A stretch of 64,000 nt of DNA, taken from Limisphaera sp026417315. GTDB taxonomy: Bacteria > Verrucomicrobiota > Verrucomicrobiia > Limisphaerales > Limisphaeraceae. Both the position numbers and the translations under genes were made by a program. Shown in pieces: positions 9,045 through 17,950 of this stretch (position 1 is its first letter; every line of letters starts with the position of its first letter). The DNA lies in NCBI RefSeq assembly GCF_049537125.1, contig NZ_JBMVQY010000002.1, positions 496,001 to 560,000 of the forward strand, in the 5' to 3' direction. The notes below the pieces were generated by a model. It searched no databases and was not told the origin of the DNA. It saw nothing but the letters and a program-made list of their open reading frames with translations.

Positions 9045-10478
9045 ATGGAAAACACTCAACCAACTTCTGTCCGACCGATCACGCGACGACACTTCATTTT
9101 CCTGAGCACACTGGCCGCCGGTGGCGTTGCCCTGAGCAGTTGCGCGCGACCTCGCCCGCGCCGCATCTCGCCCAATGAAAAACTCAACATCGGCGTCGTC
9201 GGCGCCGCGGGCAAAGGCGCCAGCGACACCGACCACTGCGCCAGCGAAAACATCGTGGCCCTCTGCGACGTGGACGAAGCCCACGCCGCCGGCCAGATCA
9301 AGAAGTACCCCAAGGCGAAGTTCTACCGCGACTGGCGCAAAATGCTGGAGCAGGAGAAGTCCCTGGACGCCGTCATCGTCTCCACGCCGGACCACCTGCA
9401 CGGCGTGGTGGCCGCCGCTGCCATCCGCCTGGGCAAGCACGTGTACTGCCAGAAGCCGCTCACCCAGACGGTGTACGAGGCCCGGCTGCTCCGCCGACTG
9501 GCCCGCGAGTACGGCGTGGTCACGCAAATGGGCAACCAGGGCAGCGCCGAAGACGGCCTGCGCCGCGCCGTCGAATGCATTCAAGCCGGCCTGATCGGCC
9601 AGGTCCGGGAAGTTCATGTCTGGAGCAACCGCCCCATCTGGCCCCAGGGCATGGGCCGGCCCCCGGGAGAGGATCCGGTCCCGCCCACGCTGGATTGGGA
9701 CCTGTGGCTCGGCCCGGCACCCTGGCGCCCGTACAAGCGCGACGTCTATCACCCGTTCAACTGGCGCGGCTGGCAGGACTTCGGCACCGGCGCGCTGGGC
9801 GACATGGCCTGTCATACCGCCAACATGCCGTTCCGCGCACTCAAACTCGGCTATCCGACCGAAGTCGAGGCCTGGTCCTCGGGCATGAACAAAGAGTCTT
9901 TCCCGCTCAAATCCCGGATCCGCTTCCAGTTCCCCGCCCGTGAGGGTCTGGCACCGGTCACCTTCTGGTGGTACGACGGCGGCAATCCGTTGCCGGACAA
10001 CCCCTATCGGCACGATGGCAACAACAAGCCGCCACGGGAAATCACCGCGGACGTCGAAGCCATGATGGGCACCGTGCCCGGCAGCGGCTGCATTCTCATC
10101 GGCGACAAGGGTGTCCTGTTCTCCCCGGACGATTACGGCGCACGATTCTTCGTGAAGCTGAAGGGCGAGAAGGAAATGGTGGACGGGCGGAACCACGAAG
10201 CCGTCAAGGCCATTCCCCAAACCATCGAACGGAATCCCTTCCCGGGAGACGCAGACAAACGCCAGCACCTCGAATGGATCGCTGCCTGCAAGGGCGGAAA
10301 ACGCTGCTACTCGGACTTCGAAATCGCCGCCTACCTCACCGAGATCATTCTGTTGGGGTGCGTCGCCCTTCAGGTGGGCAAACGGCTCGAGTGGGATGGC
10401 CCCAACATGCGGGCCAAGAACGCTCCCGAGGCTGCCCAGTACATCAAGCGGCAATACCGCAAGGGTTGGGAAATCTAA
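9045..10478 (+). CDS. Gfo/Idh/MocA family oxidoreductase, Tat-exported
   Basis: A 477-residue NAD(P)-dependent dehydrogenase of the Gfo/Idh/MocA family. The N-terminus TRRHFIFLSTLAAGGVALSSCA is a twin-arginine signal with a possible lipobox cysteine, so the enzyme is probably exported and perhaps lipid-anchored. The Rossmann motif GVVGAAGKGA follows near residues 50-59, and the catalytic lysine region is HVYCQKPLTQTV. Such secreted forms are abundant in Verrucomicrobiota and Planctomycetota and act on sugars or cyclitols. The substrate here is unknown. It converges on cobB with a hairpin between them. Confidence 0.88.
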   Translation: MENTQPTSVRPITRRHFIFLSTLAAGGVALSSCARPRPRRISPNEKLNIGVVGAAGKGASDTDHCASENIVALCDVDEAHAAGQIKKYPKAKFYRDWRKMLEQEKSLDAVIVSTPDHLHGVVAAAAIRLGKHVYCQKPLTQTVYEARLLRRLAREYGVVTQMGNQGSAEDGLRRAVECIQAGLIGQVREVHVWSNRPIWPQGMGRPPGEDPVPPTLDWDLWLGPAPWRPYKRDVYHPFNWRGWQDFGTGALGDMACHTANMPFRALKLGYPTEVEAWSSGMNKESFPLKSRIRFQFPAREGLAPVTFWWYDGGNPLPDNPYRHDGNNKPPREITADVEAMMGTVPGSGCILIGDKGVLFSPDDYGARFFVKLKGEKEMVDGRNHEAVKAIPQTIERNPFPGDADKRQHLEWIAACKGGKRCYSDFEIAAYLTEIILLGCVALQVGKRLEWDGPNMRAKNAPEAAQYIKRQYRKGWEI

Positions 10479-10527
10479 AACCCGCGGTCGTTCTGCCGGA
10501 ACCCCGGCACCGGTGGATTGACGAGTT

Positions 10528-10573
10528 GCGGGCGGCTCTGGTCCCTCTCCTGTCTCAGACCAGGGCCGCCCGC
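10528..10573. terminator. Strong hairpin at the convergent ends of the oxidoreductase gene and cobB
   Basis: Arms 10528-10543 and 10558-10573 pair over 16 bp with one G-T wobble and a 14-nt loop. The loop contains the cobB stop codon, so the right arm is coding. There is no T tract on either side, so termination may need Rho, or the stem may protect the 3' end of both transcripts. Confidence 0.55.
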
Positions 10574-11313
10574 ACCGCTTCGGGAAACACCACCGACACG
10601 TCCCCCTCCACGCGCACCGTCACTTCCGGCAGTCCGTCGTGCTCCGTGGGACCGCGGTTCACCACGGCGTAGGGCACTCCGCGTCGGGCCGCCACCAGAG
10701 GCACTTCCGCCGCCGGGTAAACCGACAAACTGGATCCCAGCGCGATGACCGCGTCGCACGCCTCCGCCCCGGCCCAAGCCCGTTCCAGATCCTCGCTGCG
10801 TAAGTTTTGGCCGAAACTGATCGTTGCGGGCTTCAACCACCCACCGCAAGGGCACTGCGGGGGTCGGCGGGTGCGGCGAAACCATTCGAAGTGGGGCTCG
10901 GGCTCCGACCGTTTCCCGCACCGCACGCATTCAATCCAGCGGTTGGTCCCGTGCAACTCCACCAATCGCGCCGGATCCGTTCCGGCCATCTGATGGAGTC
11001 CATCGATATTCTGGGTCACCACCAGTAAGACCTTGCCCGCGCGTTCCAGTTCCACCACGGCCCGGTGCGCTGCATTGGGCCGCGCGTCGCGAAAGGCCTC
11101 CCAACCTTCGAGCTTGTACTCCCAATGCGCCACACGCGCCTCGTGCGAGCTCAAAAACTCCTGCCAGGTCACCGGCCGGCGCCGCGTCCAGACGCCGCCC
11201 GGCCCGCGAAAATCAGGAATTCCGCTCGCGGTGGAGATGCCGGCACCCGTAAACACCAACAGCCGCCGGCTGGCTCGCAGCAATGCCACCAAACGGTCGA
11301 TCTCTGGTCCCAT
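10555..11313 (-). CDS. cobB: NAD-dependent protein deacylase (sirtuin)
   Basis: A 252-residue SIR2 family enzyme that removes acyl groups from lysines using NAD. The motifs are complete: FTGAGISTASGIPDFRG near 20-36, TQNIDGLH near 100-107 and the catalytic histidine in VELHGTN. A zinc-site region has C-V-R-C and a C-P-C pair. The ATG giving MGPEIDRLVALL was chosen because upstream in-frame sequence is arginine-rich and unlike the family. It lies 192 nt after the GH32 gene on the same strand; a functional link is not evident. Confidence 0.9.
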   Translation of the reverse strand: MGPEIDRLVALLRASRRLLVFTGAGISTASGIPDFRGPGGVWTRRRPVTWQEFLSSHEARVAHWEYKLEGWEAFRDARPNAAHRAVVELERAGKVLLVVTQNIDGLHQMAGTDPARLVELHGTNRWIECVRCGKRSEPEPHFEWFRRTRRPPQCPCGGWLKPATISFGQNLRSEDLERAWAGAEACDAVIALGSSLSVYPAAEVPLVAARRGVPYAVVNRGPTEHDGLPEVTVRVEGDVSVVFPEAVRAALV

Positions 11314-11505
11314 CCCAGCCGCTGGTACGCCAAAAACCAGATTCCTGCAAGCAGGCCACCGGCTCGCAAACTCGGTCCCGCCCACGGCCGTGCGTCGGCC
11401 AACACGACGGGAGACAGACCCCGGACACCGCAGGTCCGGAGCTCCGCAGGCCCTCGGCCTCCCTCGGCGCACGTGTGCGCTCGGTCCCCGCGGAAGATCC
11501 ACCCG

Positions 11506-13587
11506 TCAGCGCCAGATCGATCGCAGAGACCAGGCTTCGAGCCGTCGCACGCGCACCGGGCCTCCGGTGGAAAACAGCCCCCACTCAACCGCCTCCGGAG
11601 GCGGAAACACCAATGCCGTCAAAACGGCTTCCCCCTCGTTGGCGAAAACCTCCACACAGGATGCATCACACCACACGTGCAGGGTCACGTTGCCGTCCCG
11701 AACCCGCAAGGGGGCCTCCATGATCCGGGCAAATGCGGGATGGAACGCGGTCTCTCCGGACCTCCGACGGTCCAGACGCAATCGTCCCGCTGCCGCATCA
11801 CATTCGATCCGCGTTACGGCCCCGCCCCCGCGATGCACCTCCAGTCCGAACACCCCTGTCCGGGATGCCACCTCGAACTCTGCGATCAGCTCCAGCAACG
11901 GCCCCCGCACTTGTGCCTCCCGCGCGAGCGCGTTGGCTTCGTCCACGCTGCAATTGCGGCCCTGCAGGCCGGGCCCGCGCAACCGTTGCAACTCACGCAC
12001 CGGCTGCTGCATCAGGCGCGGCCCGTCCGCGAGCCATCGCAAGCTCATCTCCCGCGGCAGCGTCATCGCGCCCCGCCACGGCGACGTCGGCACATCTCCC
12101 GCATACTCCAGGTTGGCCATCCAGCCCAGCCAGATGCGGCGCCCGTCCTCCGGCGGAATACCCGACCAGGACACCGCAGCGTAGAAGTCGCTTCCGTGGT
12201 CTGCCCACAACGCCGGTGGGCGGGCAGATCGGGCCGGCTGATCCGCCAACACAATGTGATCCACATTGACATGCCCCCATCCTCCGGAATGCCGATCCAC
12301 GATCTCCAGGATCGCCTCCCGCCCTCGCCACGGCCGGACATCCCACCACTTCCATCGCAACCGCTCGGAATTCTCGCCTGTGGCGGTCCGCACCACTTCA
12401 CCGTCGACCCGCAGATTGAGGCAGGTCTGCCCCTCGTGTGCCCCGCCGCCGATCAAGAAACTCAGGAAATCGTGCGTGATGACAAACGGGGGCGATCGCA
12501 GCGTGCCCTGGGCCTGGTCTCCCCCAAGGTACGTGTTCACCAGACCACGGCCCCGAAAGCCCGTCACCGGTTGCTGGTGGGGCAACGTGCCCCGGGCCGG
12601 CCCGGACCCGAACGCGGTGCCCGTGGCCGTCCAATCCTGATAGTCCTCGCCTTCGAAGTCCGCCAGCACCCGACCCTCCGGCACAAATTCGGGCTCGGCG
12701 GCCGGATAACTCGGATCCAGTCGGAATTCCCGCCCATCGAATCGCCCCGGAAAATACTGGACCCCGGACCCTCCCGAGGGTGCGCCCCCACTGACGCTGA
12801 CCACCAACACCCACCGTTCCTCGCCCGGTCGACCCTCCACGGGCAACCGAAACAGGTCCGGGCATTCCCAGACCCCGTCCACGCAACCGGCCGGGCCGAA
12901 GTCGCTCAAATGTTCCCACTGTCGAAGATCCTTCGACCCGTAGAACCGCACCCGCCTCTGCAGCGGCCAAGCCACCACCATCACCCAGCGCGCCGTCGGT
13001 TCGTGCCAGAACACTTTCGGATCGCGAAAGTCCGACTCGCCAATGTCCAGCACCGGGTTGCCCGAATACTTCGTCCAGGTCCGTCCCCTGTCGCGGCTCC
13101 AGGCGATGTGCTGGGCCTGCCGCGGGGCGGTTGTGGAATGTCCCGTGTAGATGGCAACCATCGCGGGCTCCCCTTCCCGTCCAAAACCACTGGTATTCCT
13201 CTCGTCCACGACCGCGCTGCCGGAAAAGATCATGATGCCGTCCTGCTCGTGGAGGGCCACCGGAAGATGCTCCCAGTGCACCAAATCACGGCTCACAGCG
13301 TGGCCCCAGCTCATGTGGCCCCACCGGTCCCCAAACGGATTGTGCTGATAAAACAGATGGTACTCGCCCTGGTGGAAGACCAGTCCGTTGGGGTCGTTCA
13401 TCCAGTTGCGCACCGGCGTGAAATGATACTGCGGCCGCCATCGTTCCTGGTAGGGCGCCGTATCGTCGGCCCGTACACTCCAACCCCAGCCCGTCAGACC
13501 GGCCGTGCCCGCCCACGCCACGGCCAGCGCCCGACGCACCCATGATTCCACGCGGGCTGTTCTGCCTGCCAACTCGCTCCGGTTCAT
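11506..13587 (-). CDS. GH32 family fructan hydrolase (levanase/invertase type), secreted
   Basis: A 693-residue glycoside hydrolase family 32 enzyme acting on sucrose or fructans outside the cytoplasm. The signal peptide covers about 1-40. The nucleophile D65 lies in WMNDPNG, the stabilising RDP at 188-190 and the acid/base E241 in WECPD. A beta-sandwich segment of about 145 residues (roughly 305-450, with FLIGGG and GGWGHVNVDHI) is inserted in the propeller before LWADHGSDFYA; similar insertions occur in other verrucomicrobial and planctomycete GH32 proteins. The C-terminal GH32 beta-sandwich includes CDASCVEVFANEGEAVLT. Its ATG overlaps the transporter stop (ATGA), so the pair forms a fructan/sucrose use operon. 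Confidence 0.92.
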   Translation of the reverse strand: MNRSELAGRTARVESWVRRALAVAWAGTAGLTGWGWSVRADDTAPYQERWRPQYHFTPVRNWMNDPNGLVFHQGEYHLFYQHNPFGDRWGHMSWGHAVSRDLVHWEHLPVALHEQDGIMIFSGSAVVDERNTSGFGREGEPAMVAIYTGHSTTAPRQAQHIAWSRDRGRTWTKYSGNPVLDIGESDFRDPKVFWHEPTARWVMVVAWPLQRRVRFYGSKDLRQWEHLSDFGPAGCVDGVWECPDLFRLPVEGRPGEERWVLVVSVSGGAPSGGSGVQYFPGRFDGREFRLDPSYPAAEPEFVPEGRVLADFEGEDYQDWTATGTAFGSGPARGTLPHQQPVTGFRGRGLVNTYLGGDQAQGTLRSPPFVITHDFLSFLIGGGAHEGQTCLNLRVDGEVVRTATGENSERLRWKWWDVRPWRGREAILEIVDRHSGGWGHVNVDHIVLADQPARSARPPALWADHGSDFYAAVSWSGIPPEDGRRIWLGWMANLEYAGDVPTSPWRGAMTLPREMSLRWLADGPRLMQQPVRELQRLRGPGLQGRNCSVDEANALAREAQVRGPLLELIAEFEVASRTGVFGLEVHRGGGAVTRIECDAAAGRLRLDRRRSGETAFHPAFARIMEAPLRVRDGNVTLHVWCDASCVEVFANEGEAVLTALVFPPPEAVEWGLFSTGGPVRVRRLEAWSLRSIWR

Positions 13588-14951
13588 TTCGCCACGGTCG
13601 TTTCCCTCGTCGGCCCGGTCTCCGGCCCAATGCCCAGTTGCCGCTGCATCTGCTCCAACGGCACTCCCTTGGTCTCCGGCACCATCCAATGCACCCACAA
13701 CAACTGCAGCACCATCATGCCGCAGAAAAACGCGAAGATTCCGGCAGGGGGGAGCAGTTCGGCCATCTTGGGAAACACCGTGGTCAACAGCGCGGCAAAG
13801 AACCAGTGGGTAAAGCTGCCCAGGGCCTGCCCCTCTGCTCGCTGACGATTGGGAAAGATCTCGGAGATGAAGACCCAAATCACCGCGCCCTGCCCCACCG
13901 CATGCGCGGCGATAAAGGCAAAAATGAAGGGTGCCACCCAGCCGAAATGCTGCGTCGCAAATCCCAGAGCCACCACCCCCAGCGAGAGGATGTATCCCAC
14001 CGATCCGATGTACAGCAGCGTCCGCCGCCCCAGCCGGTCGATCAGCCACAGTCCCACCAGCGTGAATACCAGGTTGGTGAAACCGATGCCGACCGACTGC
14101 AACAACGCGGCCTGTCGTTCCAGCCCGGTCCACTCGAAGATCCGCGGCGCGAAATACAGAACGGCATTGATCCCCGAGAGCTGGTTGAAGAAGGCGATCA
14201 ACACCGCCAGCAGAATCGGTCGGCGCAGGCGCCTCGTCCAGAACCGGTCCCCACGGGAGGCCGGGGGAGACGATGCCTCGATTTCGGCCGCATGCTTCTC
14301 CAGTTGCTCCGGCGGGGCATCAGGCTCGATCAGCCGCAGCACCTCCAGACCGCGCTGCCGGTCGCCCCGTCGCACCAACAGCCACCGCGGACTCTCCGGG
14401 ATCCCGAAGCACAGCACCGTGTACAACAACGCCGGGACCGCCTCCGCGCCCAACATCCACCGCCAGGCGTTTTCTCCCGCGACCCGACCGATGATCGCGT
14501 TGGACAAGAACGCGGCCAGGATGCCGAACACGATGTTGAACTGAAACATCCCCGCCAGCCGGCCGCGCCGTGCCGGAGGAGAGATCTCCGCGATGTACAG
14601 CGGGGCAGCCACCGTCGAAATCCCCACGCCCAACCCGCCCAAAAACCGCGCCGCGCTGAACGAGTACACCCCGGTGGCCAGGGCCGACCAAACCGCCGAC
14701 ACCAGGTACAGCACACCCACCCCCAGCAGAGTCGCGCGCCGACCAAACCGGTCGGTGGGCCACCCGCCCGCCATCGCCCCCAGGACCGTGCCATACAGGG
14801 CCGAACCCATGGCCAACCCGTGTTGACCGGCACTCAATCCCCACAACGCCTGAATCGTCTGCTCCGCCCCCGAAATCACCACGGTGTCGAACCCAAACAA
14901 AAAACCGGCCAGCGCGGCCGTCAGCGACCAGAAAAAAATGCGATGGTTCAT
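13584..14951 (-). CDS. MFS sugar porter
   Basis: A 455-residue, 12-helix sugar:proton symporter of the major facilitator superfamily. Family signatures are FGFDTVVISG in helix 1, DRFGRR after helix 2, PESPRWLL after helix 6, FNQLSGINAVLYFAP in helix 7, DRLGRR after helix 8 and PETKG at the end of helix 12. The start MNHRIFFWSL was chosen because it begins just before helix 1. Translational coupling to GH32 suggests import of fructose, glucose or sucrose released outside. The exact sugar cannot be read from the sequence. Confidence 0.92.
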   Translation of the reverse strand: MNHRIFFWSLTAALAGFLFGFDTVVISGAEQTIQALWGLSAGQHGLAMGSALYGTVLGAMAGGWPTDRFGRRATLLGVGVLYLVSAVWSALATGVYSFSAARFLGGLGVGISTVAAPLYIAEISPPARRGRLAGMFQFNIVFGILAAFLSNAIIGRVAGENAWRWMLGAEAVPALLYTVLCFGIPESPRWLLVRRGDRQRGLEVLRLIEPDAPPEQLEKHAAEIEASSPPASRGDRFWTRRLRRPILLAVLIAFFNQLSGINAVLYFAPRIFEWTGLERQAALLQSVGIGFTNLVFTLVGLWLIDRLGRRTLLYIGSVGYILSLGVVALGFATQHFGWVAPFIFAFIAAHAVGQGAVIWVFISEIFPNRQRAEGQALGSFTHWFFAALLTTVFPKMAELLPPAGIFAFFCGMMVLQLLWVHWMVPETKGVPLEQMQRQLGIGPETGPTRETTVAK

Positions 14952-15445
14952 GCAGCCAGTTTCCGGTTTGCCACTGGTTCGGACCTCGGGGCCGACCACG
15001 AATAGCGCGATGCGCGTGGATCGTCGCCCCACGGGCCTCCGGCTCGAGGTCGGCCCGGCGTTCCGTGGCCAGCCGGCTCCACCCACAACAAACCCGTTCC
15101 ATCATGTCAAGCTTGAGACCTGCCAGTCCCTGTCGATCCGCTTCCTTTCCTGCTCCCTCCGGAACAGGCCTCCGGTCCATGGCCCCGGAAACCCGCTGCG
15201 CGATCCCCCTCTCAAGCCGTTTCCACGACCGGGCCCGCCGTTGCGACGAACCCATGCGGCAAGCCGCCACGGAGCGGCATGCCGATCCAATCGTGCTCGA
15301 ATCGCCATCCGCCACCGCAGGCCCCGGGTGGCGATCCGCCCCGCCTGTCCCCGCTCTTGTTCGCCCCTTGCCCTCTGAATCAAGGTTGTTGGCCCTGACG
15401 AGCCTACTGCCACGCGCACTGTTCGCCTGCAGAAACGGGGGACCC

Positions 15446-15560
15446 GACGCATCTCAGCTCTCGGACATTCCCGAAAGGCCGGCGGAATCTCTGGCGTTCT
15501 CTGCCGATCGAGCCGAGAGAAAACGGCATCTCCCCGGGATTTCTCGAATGCGAGGCTCAA
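15446..15560. repeat. Dispersed intergenic repeat, module 1, copy a
   Basis: About 115 nt that can be aligned by eye with 15987-16110, 33841-33955 and 49817-49931. Shared blocks include G-CGCAT-TC, CCCGAAAG, a CTCGGCGCGGGA-like block, AAACGGC and a GAATGCGG-CTC end. Identity is moderate, so this is an old or fast-diverging family. It lies 46 nt before a module 2 element. Confidence 0.5.
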
Positions 15561-15606
15561 AAAAACGGAAACGCGCCCTCTGCGGTCCCAGGATCACGCG
15601 GAGCCA

Positions 15607-15845
15607 TCCACGCACCGAAGGCGCGCCGATTCGACAGCCCGGGGCAACGCCCCGGGAATTCGCGTCCCCAAACCCCACCGTGCCCTGAAAGGGCGCGAGT
15701 CCGTGCTCCCAATCGCGCGGGGGGCATGTGACCGTACCGAGTTCCGCCCCTTCAGGGCGGGGTGAATCGCGGCCCCTCGGTTACCCGGGCGTTGCCCTGG
15801 GCTGGTGAATCCTCGCCACGATGGGGCGAACCAGCGGCGCCCCCA
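15607..15845. repeat. REP-like palindromic repeat cluster, module 2, copy A
   Basis: A chain of short palindromes: GCCCGGGGCAACGCCCCGGG, GCCCTGAAAGGGC, CGCCCCTTCAGGGCG and CCCGGGCGTTGCCCTGGG. The same order and spacing recur at 33985-34245. Such palindrome chains are common between genes in Verrucomicrobiota and often create spurious small open frames. No transposase of the REP-associated (RAYT) type is visible in this window. Confidence 0.75.
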
Positions 15846-15986
15846 AGCTGCCATCCCTTTCCGACTCTTGGTGGGATTCGTGGGTAGGTGGGATTCGTGG
15901 GTAGGAATCTCCGTGGGAGTGCTGTAGGGTAGATCGTGTGCAGAGTCGGCAGAAGCAGGACGCCTTGCGCCCCACACTCCCTGTCC

Positions 15987-16110
15987 GGCGCATTCCGGGT
16001 TTTCGACACCACGAAAAGCCCGTGGGAATACCGGGGCTCCTCGGCACGGGAAAGCCGGAAAAAAAGGGATCTCATTGGGATTCGTGAATGCGGGACTCGA
16101 AAGCTGAAAC
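15987..16110. repeat. Dispersed intergenic repeat, module 1, copy b
   Basis: Begins GGCGCATTCCGGGTTTTCGA and ends GAATGCGGGACTC. It aligns over its length with the other three copies, best with 49817-49931 at the left end. It stands alone, without a module 2 element after it. Confidence 0.45.
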
Positions 16111-16144
16111 CCGTCTCCCGAGAACCGCACCGCAAAAATTTAGG

Positions 16145-16173
16145 TTGACAAATCCAGATCCTTAGCCAAGCTT
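16145..16173 (+). promoter_or_regulatory. Possible sigma-70 promoter of the CHRD gene
   Basis: A perfect TTGACA hexamer at 16145-16150 is followed 17 nt later by AAGCTT, a poor -10 match. It lies about 35 nt before the ATG leader in locally AT-richer DNA. Only the -35 element is convincing. Confidence 0.35.
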
Positions 16174-16205
16174 TTGGGCGAACGAACCCCAAACTCTCAA
16201 CCCCT

Positions 16206-16751
16206 ATGAAACCGCTCCTGATACCCACGATCGTACTCGCGGGCCTGACCTGTGTCCTGGCCGCGCAACATCAGTTCTCCATCACTCTGGACGCCGCGCA
16301 AGCCGGCGGAGGGGGACGCTCCGGCTCGGGTGCGGGCACGCTGACGCTGGACGACGCCCTGAACACCCTCACCTTCAACAACATCGTTTGGAGCGGGCTG
16401 TCCGCCAACGCCACGGCAGCTCACATTCATGGGCCGGCGGGCCCCGGAGTGGACGCCGGCGTGATTTACAACCTGGTGCCCACCTACACCCAATCGGGCA
16501 GCACGTCCGGGACGATCAGCGGCACACTGCCCCTCGTGGACGGCCAGGCCGGTTTCAGCCTCGCCACGCAACTTTCCCAGCTCCACGGGGGGCTCTGGTA
16601 CATCAACATCCACAGCACCGCATTTCCCGGCGGGGAGATCCGGGGCCAGATTGTCCCGGAACCGACCAGCCTGGCCCTGCTGGGACTCGGGCTGGGGTTC
16701 GTAACCCGGGCCCTCCGGCTCCGAAGCCGCCAGCCTGCTTCGCCAGTCTAA
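16206..16751 (+). CDS. CHRD domain protein with PEP-CTERM sorting signal
   Basis: A 181-residue secreted protein. Signal peptide 1-20 is followed by one CHRD (chordin-like) domain with the usual AHIHGPAGPGVDAGV and GGLWYINIHSTAFPGGEIRGQI blocks. The C-terminus is V-P-E-P-T-S-L-A-L-L-G-L-G then a hydrophobic helix and RLRSR, a PEP-CTERM exosortase signal. CHRD domains of bacteria are of unknown function, probably surface-associated. A good intrinsic terminator follows the stop codon by 4 nt. Confidence 0.9.
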   Translation: MKPLLIPTIVLAGLTCVLAAQHQFSITLDAAQAGGGGRSGSGAGTLTLDDALNTLTFNNIVWSGLSANATAAHIHGPAGPGVDAGVIYNLVPTYTQSGSTSGTISGTLPLVDGQAGFSLATQLSQLHGGLWYINIHSTAFPGGEIRGQIVPEPTSLALLGLGLGFVTRALRLRSRQPASPV

Positions 16752-16755
16752 GCCG

Positions 16756-16784
16756 CCCGAAACGATAGGTTTCGGGTGTTTTCT
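16756..16784 (+). terminator. Intrinsic terminator after the CHRD gene
   Basis: An 8-bp perfect stem CCCGAAAC/GTTTCGGG with a 5-nt loop (GATAG) is followed by TGTTTTCT. It lies directly after the stop codon on the coding strand. Confidence 0.8.
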
Positions 16785-17950
16785 CTGGGGCCTCGGCACC
16801 ATCCTCAGACCCCGGCGGCAGGCCTCGGGGCATCGCCGGCAGGCGTTTGTCGCGAGCCGCTTCGAGCGACCTTTGAAACCCGGAAGTCATCAGGTCGTGG
16901 CCCTCGAGCCGGGGCCGGAACAGAGGCTCGATGGCCTGCAAAGCGGATCTTTTCGTTCCCCGCGAAAGCCCGCCGGTCGGGCCGCGCGGCGGGGGCACCG
17001 GATTCCGGTCCAACTCTCCTGCGGGAACTCCGCAACGGCCTCGACACGTGTGACTCGTCGAATTCCCCGCATACCGGAGGTCGGCGGTGCGGCGCCAGGG
17101 AAGTGTCCCCCACCGGCGTAACTCATCCCCATGCTCACAGACGGTGCACTCCCCGCCATCGGCTTGCCGCTCCACATTGCGGATTGGAAAGCGCCCCCGT
17201 TCCCGGCAGCCGGCATTCTGTAAGCCGGGATCCGTACGGAAGAAGAAACGAGGCTCGATCTGTTCCTGAAGCGTCCCCCGGGCTTCGGTGGCCCGGCCCA
17301 AAATCCACCGCAGGGGATGCCGCCTTCAAGCCGCTGGCCCGCGTTGGTGCTCCGAAGGTTCAGTAGAGTGATTGAAAAAGTCCACCTCTCCCCAAATCAC
17401 CTGCGGCGGTCGTTGATCCGGCAGGGCTGTGTCCCGAAGAAAGAGGTTTTTGGAGTGCCAGCCGGCCCGTCGTTGGAAAAAGTCATTGTGTCCGCAAAAG
17501 CCTGCGAAAACCCGCGATCCGTCGAGCGCCGGTTTCGGAAATCCGGCTCCTTGAAAGTGTCTTCAAGCCCACTGCGTATGCGTCGGCCTCCATTGGCTCG
17601 GGCCGATGAACACGTGTACGTCTTGGTCGGTCTCCCGGCCGGGGATTTGGAAGTTGGCCCTCTGATCACCACACCGAGCAGATTCGCCGGTGGATGGTCC
17701 TTGCCCGCCCGGTAGTTGTCCGGGGCTTTTTCGTATCCGGGTTTTCCCCGGTCGTTGCCGATCCGCGGTCGCAAGCGGGGTAGCTCTGGAGCTTCTTTCC
17801 CTCTGTGGCGTTTTCGCCATTTCAGGGCGCCCGGCGACCCGTCCCTGCCGGGAGCTCGTGAGGTGGCAACCTCTCTCCGAACCGCAAAAAACGGCCACTC
17901 TTTGGCAATGGATGGCATGCTGTGGATATCAGCTTGGAGGATGGTAGGGC
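16785..17950. other. Intergenic region, no convincing gene
   Basis: About 1.2 kb before the giant secreted protein. Open frames on both strands reach 130-230 codons, but none shows a recognisable domain, signal or credible start. A purine-rich GGAGG at 17936-17940 is the probable ribosome-binding site of the next gene. Decayed genes cannot be excluded. Confidence 0.45.

Larger units (their letters stand above)
14952..16205. other. Long intergenic region with dispersed repeats
   Basis: No gene is supported in about 1.25 kb. It contains a composite repeat element (15446-15845), a second copy of its first module (15987-16110) and a short 17-nt tandem duplication (15869-15904, unit GGTGGGATTCGTGGGTA). 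Small open frames here are products of the repeats: similar predicted peptides appear over the matching element near 34 kb. A possible promoter for the CHRD gene lies near 16145. Confidence 0.6.

Noticed and set aside
11065..13545. An 826-codon plus-strand open frame over cobB and GH32
   Set aside because: The minus strand encodes two intact enzymes with all catalytic motifs; the plus frame is a low-complexity Pro/Arg shadow.
13542..15005. A 487-codon plus-strand frame antisense to the sugar porter
   Set aside because: Its Gln/Arg/Pro-rich composition is that of reverse-complemented membrane-protein codons; the porter is clearly real.
15594..16228. Several overlapping small minus-strand frames that look alike at 15.6 and 34.0 kb
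   Set aside because: Similarity comes from the palindromic repeat DNA in both places; they have no start signals and change frame freely.
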